Shown: piece by piece, positions 25,101 to 32,378 of the stretch
Layout of the letters: every line of letters begins with the position of its first letter
Position numbering within the stretch: the stretch's first letter is position 1
Assembly: GCF_014472415.1 (NCBI RefSeq)
Contig: NZ_JACSZV010000044.1
Coordinates: 1 to 55,353 of the forward strand
Length of the DNA: 55,353 bases
Direction of reading: 5' to 3'
Source of the DNA: Pseudomonas sp. N40(2020)
Lineage (GTDB): Bacteria; Pseudomonadota; Gammaproteobacteria; Pseudomonadales; Pseudomonadaceae
The notes under the pieces: generated by a model
What the model saw: the letters and a program-made list of their open reading frames with translations, nothing else
Databases searched by the model: none
What the model was told of the DNA's origin: nothing
Position numbers and translations under genes: made by a program

Positions 25101-25236
25101 GACACTGGACGGCCAGTCTTACATCTGGCTTCAGTCCATGCCGCGAATCAGTGGGATATTGTTTCCGGATATCGCGGCATTATCTCAGCGCCTGATAGAG
25201 GTAGGCCTGAAACTTCAGAGTCGCCTACCCGCCTGA
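22132..25236 (+). CDS. Dermonecrotic/membrane-targeted effector toxin-like protein, paralogue 2
   Basis: A 1,034-residue tandem paralogue of the preceding gene, with the same layout: dermonecrotic-type N-terminal region, hydrophobic helices near residues 355-430 (LPVIGAGIANMGLNI), an acidic/Pro-rich linker, a beta-rich RLRGGGQC domain and a C-terminal Tiki/ChaN-like domain. The first catalytic motif again reads GETL (739-742) instead of GExH, LYxEH is LYVGE, and the second GxxH is DAQN (872-875). The DCxASY element retained in paralogue 1 is GCAASS here. So both copies keep the fold but share the same losses, and this copy has drifted further. The two are clearly homologous end to end. Being the last gene before guaA (convergent), it shares a bidirectional terminator with it. 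Function could be a pseudoenzyme effector, a receptor-like decoy or an inactive toxin; none is shown. Confidence 0.75.
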   Translation: MNAPERRLLPNAADKASLKAIATTLVQACPSLLDAARQVALQLLIDKGLSGIDPDLIYFHRFRAAQSSNLTFTGWEHLLEKPYESLTLTQLVIHRFRATDQDNADLLGLYCGFYSDGPQAENFNQNNEVRLLGSDVLNAFWNIDFSTRYTHQLTTFWQSSWNDFRTLAKCNFLSLAVQALQKGQLDGTDFQRVIDSVAGPITWPVTLQMLQATHPVSGDVRVLDLDGHVATQVLRLVEDNGRQTLYLPGEAQPFRLMEDEADLHWWMLEQMNTEDKRKVFMNRFSLTDRNQMSEKLNDLMTRLVSSWGHSDHRMINHSNVAISGDAFTWLSDSTRSAMLAEANLALTSNSDLRKKLWIGYLSAGLKVFGPMATVGWPLALPVIGAGIANMGLNIDLAVNGRTAAERKTGTLGAVLNGIEVVFNVPFLIGTGAQLEVGPQVEFAEAEEMAGLIEFTSANEPFLPPRDQASLLIADEEADEMANEIPVEVTPSAPLPQRPSAPKVPVRYQCNELLDRYYAETEPGKFQGIYRLDNAHPYAIDIDGSAYYVRYFDASESSGNWAIIDPQHPNQFAYSLPVRFNAAGKWERMPALRLRGGGQCIGKGCTPKTQGTSFTSTSTSSPDLPLVEPVPPAARPLRLVTTLADTGSLDKVRLRKWAMNLPDDSADVASTARHPSFNDQVALHFSQKRTQLLNQAKEYYSELDWTNLPARPALPAVSHSMSTDELIDRLFEKTVGLAVGETLDRITSMRFMIENMPALARHATTLYVGELLNDFAQVDLNSFYTTGQMSEDLRIYLTSLGTDPNEVYNILELVKTAQANGVRVQGLGCAASSKIRVPLTSIEEQMMRAHLMSRIMWGDALLNRPGKWIALIDAQNTNNFRGLPGISELKGGIGLRIEEAAALENPGVSIDPGLKVARGPFDNGASTRDSFDYLYADLRLQIDAPPVIWTEEALDRLLHRNGAYLFEKSQNGYTLVRRNSTGNIVRIPVNRTLDGQSYIWLQSMPRISGILFPDIAALSQRLIEVGLKLQSRLPA

Positions 25237-25261
25237 AAGGATTTCAAAGGCGCTTGAAACG

Positions 25262-25290
25262 AAAAACCCCTGGCCTGGGCCAGGGGTTTT
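25262..25290. terminator. Bidirectional terminator between toxin gene 2 and guaA
   Basis: A perfect 12-base inverted repeat AAAACCCCTGGC / GCCAGGGGTTTT with a CTGG loop. It has T runs on both strands and serves the convergent toxin gene 2 and guaA. Confidence 0.9.
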
Positions 25291-25325
25291 CAGTCACTCA
25301 ATGCAGGCATCGACGTGCAGCGGGA

Positions 25326-26903
25326 TCATTCCCACTCAATCGTCGCCGGCGGCTTGCTCGACACGTCGTAAGTGACGCGGGAGATGCCTTCGATTTCATT
25401 GATGATGCGGCCGGAAACGGTTTCCAACAGTTCGTAAGGCAGGTGAGCCCAACGCGCAGTCATGAAGTCGATGGTTTCCACGGCACGCAGGGCCACGACC
25501 CAGGCGTAACGACGGCCATCACCTACAACACCTACCGATTTCACTGGCTGGAACACCACGAAGGCCTGGCTGACTTTGTGGTACCAGTCGGCTTTACGCA
25601 GTTCTTCGATGAAGATGTGGTCGGCGCGACGCAGCAGGTCGGCGTATTCCTTCTTCACTTCACCGAGGATGCGCACGCCCAGGCCCGGACCCGGGAACGG
25701 GTGACGGTAGACCATGTCGTACGGCAGGCCCAGTTCCAGACCCAAACGACGGACTTCGTCCTTGAACAGTTCGCGCAGTGGCTCGACCAGTTTCAGGTTC
25801 ATCTCTTCCGGCAGGCCGCCCACGTTGTGGTGCGACTTGATCACATGAGCCTTGCCGCTTTTCGCGCCAGCCGACTCGATCACGTCCGGGTAGATGGTGC
25901 CCTGAGCGAGGTACTTGATGTTGTCCAGTTTGTTCGACTGGGCATCGAATACGTCGATGAAGGTGCGACCGATGATCTTGCGCTTCTTCTCTGGGTCGGC
26001 TTCGCCGGCCAGATTATTCAGGAACTGCTCTTCAGCGTTGGCGCGGATCACTTTGACGCCCATGTTCTCGGCGAACATGGCCATCACTTGCTCGCCTTCG
26101 TGCAGACGCAGCAGACCGTTGTCGACGAAGACGCAGGTCAGTTGATCGCCGATGGCTTTGTGCAGCAGCGCGGCAACCACCGAGGAGTCAACGCCGCCGG
26201 ACAGACCCAGCAGCACGTTGTCGGTGCCGACTTGTGCGCGGATGTTGGCGATGGCGTCTTCAGCGATCTTCGACGGGGTCCACAGGGCTTCACAGCCACA
26301 GATGTCGAGAACGAAGCGCGACAGGATCCGACCGCCCTGCTTGGTGTGGGTCACTTCCGGGTGGAACTGCACGCCGTAGTAAGCGCGATCGTCATTGAAC
26401 ATGCCGGCGATCGGGCAGCTCGGGGTGCTGGCGAGGATGTGGAAGTCTTGCGGCATCTTGGTGACTTTGTCACCGTGGCTCATCCACACGTCGAGGCCGA
26501 ACAGGCCGTCGGCGTCGATGTGGTCTTCGATGCCGTCGAGCAGACGGCTCTTGCCGACCACATCAACGCGGGCGTAACCGAACTCACGCAATTCGGAACC
26601 TTCAACCTTGCCGCCCAGTTGCTCGGCCATGGTCTGCATGCCGTAGCAGATACCGAAGACCGGCACCCCCAGGTCAAACACGGCCTGCGGGCAGCGAGGG
26701 CTGTTGGCTTCGTGCACGGACTCGGGGCCGCCGGCGAGGATGACGCCTTTAGGAGCGAATTCGCGGATCGCATCTTCGTCCATGTCGAACGGGTGCAGTT
26801 CGCAGTACACACCGATCTCGCGCACGCGGCGGGCGATCAGTTGGGTGTACTGGGAACCGAAGTCGAGGATCAGGATGCGGTGAGCGTGAATATCGAGGGC
26901 CAT
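25326..26903 (-). CDS. guaA: GMP synthase (glutamine-hydrolysing)
   Basis: A 525-residue enzyme that converts XMP to GMP with ATP and glutamine. The class I glutamine amidotransferase domain has nucleophile Cys86 (GICYGMQ) and His181/Glu183 (QFHPEVTH). The ATP-pyrophosphatase domain has the loop SGGVDSS at 235-241, and the dimerisation domain ends ATIEWE. It lies 99 bases after guaB on the same strand. The last codons coincide with the boundary of the toxin-gene duplication; the 3' end of guaA is also a known integration site for genomic islands in several bacteria. Confidence 0.97.
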   Translation of the reverse strand: MALDIHAHRILILDFGSQYTQLIARRVREIGVYCELHPFDMDEDAIREFAPKGVILAGGPESVHEANSPRCPQAVFDLGVPVFGICYGMQTMAEQLGGKVEGSELREFGYARVDVVGKSRLLDGIEDHIDADGLFGLDVWMSHGDKVTKMPQDFHILASTPSCPIAGMFNDDRAYYGVQFHPEVTHTKQGGRILSRFVLDICGCEALWTPSKIAEDAIANIRAQVGTDNVLLGLSGGVDSSVVAALLHKAIGDQLTCVFVDNGLLRLHEGEQVMAMFAENMGVKVIRANAEEQFLNNLAGEADPEKKRKIIGRTFIDVFDAQSNKLDNIKYLAQGTIYPDVIESAGAKSGKAHVIKSHHNVGGLPEEMNLKLVEPLRELFKDEVRRLGLELGLPYDMVYRHPFPGPGLGVRILGEVKKEYADLLRRADHIFIEELRKADWYHKVSQAFVVFQPVKSVGVVGDGRRYAWVVALRAVETIDFMTARWAHLPYELLETVSGRIINEIEGISRVTYDVSSKPPATIEWE

Positions 26904-26959
26904 GATTCAGTCTCGTCTAAGTCATTCAGAAACAGTCGTGATTCAGAAACAACTCGGGG

Positions 26960-26983
26960 CTGAATATAACAGCCCCGGTTGCT
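26960..26983. other. Hairpin between guaB and guaA
   Basis: CGGGGCTG-AATATAA-CAGCCCCG forms a strong stem without a T run on the guaA side. It may stabilise or attenuate the guaBA transcript; it is not a clear terminator. Confidence 0.5.
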
Positions 26984-27002
26984 TAGCTTGTTGCTTGAAG
27001 GC

Positions 27003-28472
27003 TCAACCTACGCGGTAGTTTGGCGCTTCTTTGGTGATCTGCACGTCGTGAACGTGGGACTCGGCCATGCCAGCGCCGGTGATCCGCACGAACTCAGGCT
27101 TGGTGCGCATTTCTTCGATGTCGGCGCTACCGGTGTAGCCCATCGAGGAACGCAGACCGCCCATCAACTGGTGAATGATCGCGCTCAGGGTGCCTTTGTA
27201 CGGCACACGGCCTTCGATGCCTTCCGGAACGAGTTTCTCGGCGCCTGCCGAGGAGTCCTGGAAGTAACGGTCGGAAGAGCCTTGAGCCTGGGACATGGCG
27301 CCCAGCGACCCCATACCGCGATAAGCCTTGTACGAACGGCCCTGGAACAGTTCGATCTCGCCCGGCGCTTCTTCAGTACCGGCGAACATCGAGCCCATCA
27401 TGACGCAGGAAGCACCGGCAACGATGGCCTTGGACAGGTCACCGGAGAAACGGATGCCGCCGTCGGCGATCAACGGTACGCCGGTGCCTTCAAGGGCAGC
27501 AGCAACGTTGGCGATGGCACTGATTTGCGGGACGCCGACACCGGCGACGATGCGGGTGGTGCAGATCGAGCCAGGGCCGATACCGACCTTGACCGCATCG
27601 GCGCCAGCTTCGGCCAGGGCCTTGGCGGCTGCGCCGGTGGCGATGTTGCCGCCGATCACCTGCACTTCAGGGAAATTCTGTTTAACCCAGCGAACGCGGT
27701 CGATCACGCCTTTGGAGTGACCGTGAGCGGTGTCGACCACCACCACGTCCACACCGGCATTGACCAGCGCGGCTACGCGGTCACCGGTGTCTTTACCGGT
27801 ACCAACGGCAGCGCCAACGCGCAGACGACCTTGATCGTCCTTGCTGGCCAGCGGGTAGGCTTTGGCTTTTTCGATGTCTTTGACGGTCATCATGCCTTTG
27901 AGGGCAAACTTGTCATCGACGATCAGAACTTTTTCCAGACGGTGCTTGTGCAGCAGCTCGCGGACTTCGTTCTTGTCGGCGCCTTCGCGTACGGTGACCA
28001 GACGCTCTTTAGGCGTCATCACTTCACGGACGGTGGCATCCAGACGGGTTTCGAAACGCACGTCACGGGAAGTGACGATACCGACCAGGTCGCCATCGTG
28101 CAGTACCGGAACGCCGGAAATGTTGTGCATGCGGGTCAATTCGAACAGATCACGAACCGTGGCATCTGCCTCGATGGTAATCGGATCCTTGACGACGCCG
28201 GCTTCGAACTTCTTGACCTTGCGAACTTCGGCAGCTTGCTGCTCGATGGTCATGTTCTTGTGGATAATGCCGATGCCACCTTCCTGAGCCATGGCAATTG
28301 CCAGACGGGCTTCAGTAACGGTGTCCATTGCAGCAGAAACCAGAGGAATGTTCAGTTCGATGCCACGGGTAAGGCGGGTCTTGAGACTGACTTCGTTAGG
28401 AAGCACCTCGGAATAACCGGGCACTAGGAGAATGTCGTCGAATGTCAGAGCTTCTTGGCTGATACGCAGCAT
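27003..28472 (-). CDS. guaB: Inosine-5'-monophosphate dehydrogenase
   Basis: A 489-residue enzyme that oxidises IMP to XMP with NAD+, the committed step to GMP. The TIM barrel is interrupted by two CBS domains (about 90-205). The catalytic loop GIGPGSICTT carries Cys304, and the flap has the RYFQ region. ATG 28472 gives the MLRISQEALTFDD start and the same length as the P. aeruginosa enzyme; a longer frame to 28523 crosses the promoter. It is followed by guaA, forming guaBA. Confidence 0.97.
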   Translation of the reverse strand: MLRISQEALTFDDILLVPGYSEVLPNEVSLKTRLTRGIELNIPLVSAAMDTVTEARLAIAMAQEGGIGIIHKNMTIEQQAAEVRKVKKFEAGVVKDPITIEADATVRDLFELTRMHNISGVPVLHDGDLVGIVTSRDVRFETRLDATVREVMTPKERLVTVREGADKNEVRELLHKHRLEKVLIVDDKFALKGMMTVKDIEKAKAYPLASKDDQGRLRVGAAVGTGKDTGDRVAALVNAGVDVVVVDTAHGHSKGVIDRVRWVKQNFPEVQVIGGNIATGAAAKALAEAGADAVKVGIGPGSICTTRIVAGVGVPQISAIANVAAALEGTGVPLIADGGIRFSGDLSKAIVAGASCVMMGSMFAGTEEAPGEIELFQGRSYKAYRGMGSLGAMSQAQGSSDRYFQDSSAGAEKLVPEGIEGRVPYKGTLSAIIHQLMGGLRSSMGYTGSADIEEMRTKPEFVRITGAGMAESHVHDVQITKEAPNYRVG

Positions 28473-28508
28473 CGCGGGGGCTCCCGAGCGGGAAAATGGA
28501 AGCGCGCC

Positions 28509-28537
28509 ATTATAGTCAGACACCCCCCGCTGTTCAA
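28509..28537 (-). promoter_or_regulatory. guaBA promoter (sigma-70)
   Basis: The minus strand has TTGAAC (28537-28532) and a perfect TATAAT (28514-28509) with a 17-base spacer, about 37 bases before the guaB ATG. Confidence 0.85.
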
Positions 28538-28588
28538 CGTAAAACTCTGCTTAATATCAATGTTGCTGATGTACGGGAATCGCCGCGT

Positions 28589-29137
28589 CTACAGCTCCAC
28601 CTTGACCCAAGAGACAGGTTGATCCAGCCAATCGGCGAATTCGTCGATAAAGCTCTGCTTGAACCCGGCTTCCAGCCAGTTGTTGAAGATGAACCCCAGG
28701 TTGGAGAACGCGCATTCCTGCAAGTACAGAAAGCCGTTGATGTCGTCTTCATGCCCGCATTCCGGGCAAGTGAAGTTGTCGGTGCGCCCTGGCATCCAGT
28801 CTTCCAGGCTTTCGAACAGCGCTTCACCAACTTCGCGGCGGCACTCGGCGCAACCAGCCTCTTCCAGAAATCCCTTGGCCGGGGTGTAGATGCAGCGCTT
28901 GGTGACGATTTCCAGGCCGTTGATCGGCTCGCCGAACGGCAACGCCTCAGGGTGCAACACCACGGCGCGGGCACCATCGGCAATAGCGTGTGCCATGCGG
29001 TTGCCAGTGCGGCCGCAGGTGGTCAGTTCTTCCTCGATGATGTTCTTGCGCACCAGCCAGCGCACGATCGCCCGGGCCCGGGGTTCGTGGACCGGCAGGG
29101 TGGAGATTTTCGGGACGATGATGCTTTGCGAATTCAT
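28589..29137 (-). CDS. Conserved hypothetical protein with a zinc-ribbon-like Cys cluster
   Basis: A 182-residue cytoplasmic protein that I recognise only as a conserved Pseudomonas hypothetical, sometimes labelled a sugar ABC transporter ATPase without support; no Walker motifs are present. It contains two Cys pairs, CAEC and CPECGHEDD, likely one zinc ribbon in the middle. The C-terminal half is acidic and aromatic (LGFIFNNWLEAGF and FADWLDQPVSW). Start ATG 29137 is chosen because upstream residues are poorly protein-like. It lies upstream of guaB on the same strand, but the guaB promoter sits in between. Confidence 0.7.
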   Translation of the reverse strand: MNSQSIIVPKISTLPVHEPRARAIVRWLVRKNIIEEELTTCGRTGNRMAHAIADGARAVVLHPEALPFGEPINGLEIVTKRCIYTPAKGFLEEAGCAECRREVGEALFESLEDWMPGRTDNFTCPECGHEDDINGFLYLQECAFSNLGFIFNNWLEAGFKQSFIDEFADWLDQPVSWVKVEL

Positions 29138-29226
29138 GGAAAGTCCTGCGGTATGGCTTCTGACGCCTTCGCGAGCAAATCGAAGAGGCCCTAAAAACCG
29201 GCAGCTTAATCCCTGACGAAATCCGG

Positions 29227-29994
29227 TCAAGTACTCAAATAGCGCCCGATCAAGGCAATGCCGCTCGCCAGCACCAACCACGTCACCAGCCGCACAAACG
29301 CCTCGCGGGACAACCGCATGGTCAAGCGCCGCCCGATCCACAACCCCAGCGCCATGGCAGGCAACAGACACAGCGCCAGCATTAACAAGGGTAGTTCGGC
29401 ATAAACACCGGCGATGGCGAACAGGCTCAAGCGCACCACCGTGCTGCAACTGATCAGCGCACTTTGCGTAGCCCGGGCCGAGTCTTTAGGCAGTCGGCTA
29501 TTGAGATAGATCGCGTATAGAAAGCCACCACTGCCAAACAACGCTCCGAACAATCCGCCCACCGTCCCCATCGGCACCGCCCAGGCAGCTGACAGTTGTG
29601 CGGGCCGCGTTTTTACCCAGAGGCTGTAAACCGCATAAGCGCTGATAAACAGCCCCATCAATAGCAACAACAGATCGGATTTGAGATTGAGCAGAAAAAT
29701 CACCCCCAACGTGCAACCAACCGCCATGCACGGCAGCAATCGCAGCAATTCGGGTTTCGCCACGTCCCGCCGCGAGGGCAGCAGATTGCCAAACGCCGCG
29801 ACGAAATCCAGCAGCACCAGCAACGGCACAATCTTCGACAACGGCATGAACAGAATCAGAATCGGCCCCGCCACCAGCGCCGTGCCGAAACCGGCAATGC
29901 CAAACACGATATAGGCCAGCGCGATCGCCAATCCGATCACCGCCCAGCCCTCGGCACCCCACGCCCACTCACTCAGCAGCCCCACAACGCTCAT
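29227..29994 (-). CDS. TSUP family permease (TauE/SafE type)
   Basis: A 255-residue inner-membrane protein with about eight hydrophobic helices in two pseudo-repeats; the glycine-rich GIAGFGTALVAGP near residue 32 and GGLFGALFGSGGF near 147 are family hallmarks. Members export or import small sulfur- or carbon-containing anions such as sulfite or sulfoacetate. The substrate here is not determinable. It is divergent from a LysR-type regulator at 30095, which probably controls it. Confidence 0.85.
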   Translation of the reverse strand: MSVVGLLSEWAWGAEGWAVIGLAIALAYIVFGIAGFGTALVAGPILILFMPLSKIVPLLVLLDFVAAFGNLLPSRRDVAKPELLRLLPCMAVGCTLGVIFLLNLKSDLLLLLMGLFISAYAVYSLWVKTRPAQLSAAWAVPMGTVGGLFGALFGSGGFLYAIYLNSRLPKDSARATQSALISCSTVVRLSLFAIAGVYAELPLLMLALCLLPAMALGLWIGRRLTMRLSREAFVRLVTWLVLASGIALIGRYLST

Positions 29995-30094
29995 CTCTCG
30001 ACTTCCTTTATAAGCCTTTGATGACTTTAGCCACCGCCGAGGGTTGCGACTAATATCTTCAAAGTCGCCAACCCATCTCGAAAAGGCATATCTT

Positions 30095-30985
30095 GTGCTT
30101 TCAACCCGTCAACTGCGTTACTTCGTTGAAATCGCCGAATGCGGCAGCTTCAGTGCGGCGGCCGAGCGTTTGTTCATCGCGCAATCGGCACTGAGCCGCC
30201 AGATCAAAGACATGGAAACCCGTCTGCAAACCCCGCTGTTCGAGCGCACAGCACGCCAACCCCGACTCACGGCGGCGGGTGAAGCGTTGTTACCGCGAGC
30301 GCGCAATCTGCTGATTGAGCTGAACAAGGCCAGCACCATGGCCACCGAAGTCGGCCACGGTCAACTCGGCACATTGCGCTTGAGTCACTCAAGTACCGTA
30401 CCGATCAGCGGGCGATTGCTGCGCGACATCAGCACTTACCTTGATCAGCAGCAAGGCGTGTCGCTGGACATCGGCAAACTGTCGTCGGAAGCGCAACTGG
30501 AGGAACTGGCCGAAGGTCGCCTCGATATCGGCCTGCTGCGTCTGCCGGTGTTGCGTCAGCCCGAGGGTATTCAGGTTACGCCCCTGTTTACTGAACGCTT
30601 GCTGCTAGCGGTGCCGGCGAGTCATCGGTTGGCTGACCTGAGAGTTGTCGAACTGGCGCAATTAAAAGACGAGCCGTTCATTTCGATCCCCCATCCGCAG
30701 CGCGGTGGCCTGAGCTATTTATGCGCCGACCTGTGCATGCGCCAGGGCTTCTTCCCGAAAGCAGCGAGAGTGATGTCGCGCAAAACCACGCAATTGCAGT
30801 TGATTCAGGCGGGGTTCGGCATCGCCCTGCTGCCCGAGTCGATGCAGGACATCGCACCGTCCGGCGTAAGATTTCTACCGCTGGCAGATTCAGATTGCCA
30901 AAGCACTGTGGCCCTCGCCTATCGGCAAAATCCGACACCGCTGGTGCAACACTTCCTCCAGACATTCACCGGCGAATGCCTTTAA
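30095..30985 (+). CDS. LysR-type transcriptional regulator
   Basis: A 296-residue regulator with an N-terminal winged helix-turn-helix (residues 1-60: LRYFVEIAECGSFSAAAERL, then AQSALSRQIKDME) and a type 2 periplasmic-binding-like effector domain (about 90-290, with LDIGLLRLPV and the late GFGIALLPES). GTG 30095 is chosen because the canonical LysR start (STRQLRYF) follows it and AAAAGG lies upstream; an earlier ATG at 30044 would add 17 residues. It is divergent from the TSUP permease. The effector is unknown. Confidence 0.85.
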   Translation: MLSTRQLRYFVEIAECGSFSAAAERLFIAQSALSRQIKDMETRLQTPLFERTARQPRLTAAGEALLPRARNLLIELNKASTMATEVGHGQLGTLRLSHSSTVPISGRLLRDISTYLDQQQGVSLDIGKLSSEAQLEELAEGRLDIGLLRLPVLRQPEGIQVTPLFTERLLLAVPASHRLADLRVVELAQLKDEPFISIPHPQRGGLSYLCADLCMRQGFFPKAARVMSRKTTQLQLIQAGFGIALLPESMQDIAPSGVRFLPLADSDCQSTVALAYRQNPTPLVQHFLQTFTGECL

Positions 30986-30995
30986 ACTGCGCCCC

Positions 30996-32375
30996 ATGAT
31001 TAAAGATCCCTTTGCAAGACTTGGCCTGGGCCGTGAAGTCCTGACCGTCAGCCAGCTCAACGGCCGCGCGCGGGTGTTGCTCGAAGACGTGTTCAGCAAC
31101 ATCTGGGTCGAAGGCGAAATCTCCAACCTCGCCCGCCCGGCGTCCGGCCACATCTATTTCACGCTCAAGGACAGCGGCGCGCAGGTGCGTTGCGCCTTGT
31201 TCCGTCAGAACGCTGCACGCGTACGTCAGGCGCTGAAAGACGGCTTGGCCGTGAAGGTTCGCGGCAAGGTCTCGCTGTTCGAAGGCCGTGGTGACTATCA
31301 ACTGATTCTCGACACCGTGGAGCCGGCGGGTGACGGCGCGCTGCGTCTGGCCTTCGATGCGTTGAAGGAAAAGCTCAGCGCCGAAGGCCTGTTCAGCGCC
31401 GAACGCAAAGTGCCGCTGCCGGCGCATCCGCAACGCATCGGCATCATCAGTTCGCCGACTGGCGCGGTGATCCGCGACATCATCAGCGTGTTCCGCCGCC
31501 GTGCGCCGCAGGTTCAGTTGACGTTGATTCCGACTGCCGTGCAGGGCCGCGAAGCCACTGCGCAGATCGTCCGCGCCTTGAAAATGGCCGATGCCCGAGG
31601 ATTTGACGCTCTTATCCTCGCCCGTGGCGGCGGCTCGCTGGAAGACCTCTGGTGTTTCAACGAAGAGGCCGTGGCCCGCGCAGTCGATGCTTGTGTGACA
31701 CCGATTGTCAGCGCCGTCGGCCATGAAACCGACGTGTCGATCAGCGACTTCGTTGCCGACGTCCGCGCCCCCACGCCTTCCGCTGCCGCCGAGCTGCTCG
31801 CTCCCGATTCCAGCCACCTGATCCGTCAGGTCGAAAGCCTGCATCGCCGTTTGGTCATGCGCATGCGTGACCGTTTGATGCGCGATTGTCTTCGTCTGGA
31901 AGGCATGGCCCGGCGCCTGCGCCATCCCGGCGAGCGTCTGCGCCAGCAGGCTCAGCGTCTGGATGACCTCGACATGCGTATGCGCCGGGCCTTCGAGCGT
32001 CATCTCAATACTCGACGCGAACGCCTGATTCGCCTGGAAACCCGCCTCGCCGGGCAGCATCCGGGACGGCAACTGGCGATGTTGCGCCAGCGCCTCGACA
32101 GCCTCGCCGAACGTTTGCCGCGAGCGATGCGTGAAGGCCTGAAAAACCGTCGTCTGCAACTGCACAGTCAGATGCAGACGCTGCATGTGGTCAGCCCGCT
32201 GGCGACCCTTGGCCGTGGTTACAGCATTCTGCTGGATGAGCGCGGCAACGCGATCCGCAACGCCGCGCAGACCCACACCGGCCAGCGCCTGAAAGCCAAG
32301 CTCGGCGAAGGCGAACTGCAAGTGCGCGTCGAGGACAATCACCTGACGCCCGTCACCCTCTCTTTACTGGACTGA
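30996..32375 (+). CDS. xseA: Exodeoxyribonuclease VII large subunit
   Basis: A 459-residue catalytic subunit of ExoVII, which with XseB degrades single-stranded DNA from both ends. It has an N-terminal OB-fold (about 12-110: VEGEISNLARPASGHIYFTL), the catalytic domain with ARGGGSLEDLWCFNE and AVGHETDVSISD (about 205-260), a long coiled-coil region of Arg-rich helices (about 270-390), and a C-terminal segment (LATLGRGYSIL). It starts 10 bases after the LysR gene and ends 3 bases before the M23 peptidase gene. Confidence 0.96.
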   Translation: MIKDPFARLGLGREVLTVSQLNGRARVLLEDVFSNIWVEGEISNLARPASGHIYFTLKDSGAQVRCALFRQNAARVRQALKDGLAVKVRGKVSLFEGRGDYQLILDTVEPAGDGALRLAFDALKEKLSAEGLFSAERKVPLPAHPQRIGIISSPTGAVIRDIISVFRRRAPQVQLTLIPTAVQGREATAQIVRALKMADARGFDALILARGGGSLEDLWCFNEEAVARAVDACVTPIVSAVGHETDVSISDFVADVRAPTPSAAAELLAPDSSHLIRQVESLHRRLVMRMRDRLMRDCLRLEGMARRLRHPGERLRQQAQRLDDLDMRMRRAFERHLNTRRERLIRLETRLAGQHPGRQLAMLRQRLDSLAERLPRAMREGLKNRRLQLHSQMQTLHVVSPLATLGRGYSILLDERGNAIRNAAQTHTGQRLKAKLGEGELQVRVEDNHLTPVTLSLLD

Positions 32376-32378
32376 TCC

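Noticed and set aside
18850..25236. Polymorphic toxin locus with T6SS or contact-dependent delivery and immunity genes
   Set aside because: No VgrG, PAAR, Hcp, RHS, two-partner secretion or small immunity-like gene adjoins the pair; the neighbours are treR and guaA.
22132..25332. Site-specific integrative element carrying toxin 2, with the guaA-end repeats as attL and attR
   Set aside because: There is no integrase or other mobility gene, and similarity extends over the whole toxin genes, so tandem duplication is simpler. The att idea is kept only as an alternative in the findings.
25254..26963. Plus-strand frame of 569 codons opposite guaA
   Set aside because: Mirror frame of a highly conserved gene. 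The same holds for the long frames opposite guaB, leuA, xseA, asrA, der and iscS, which follow the codon bias of the true gene.
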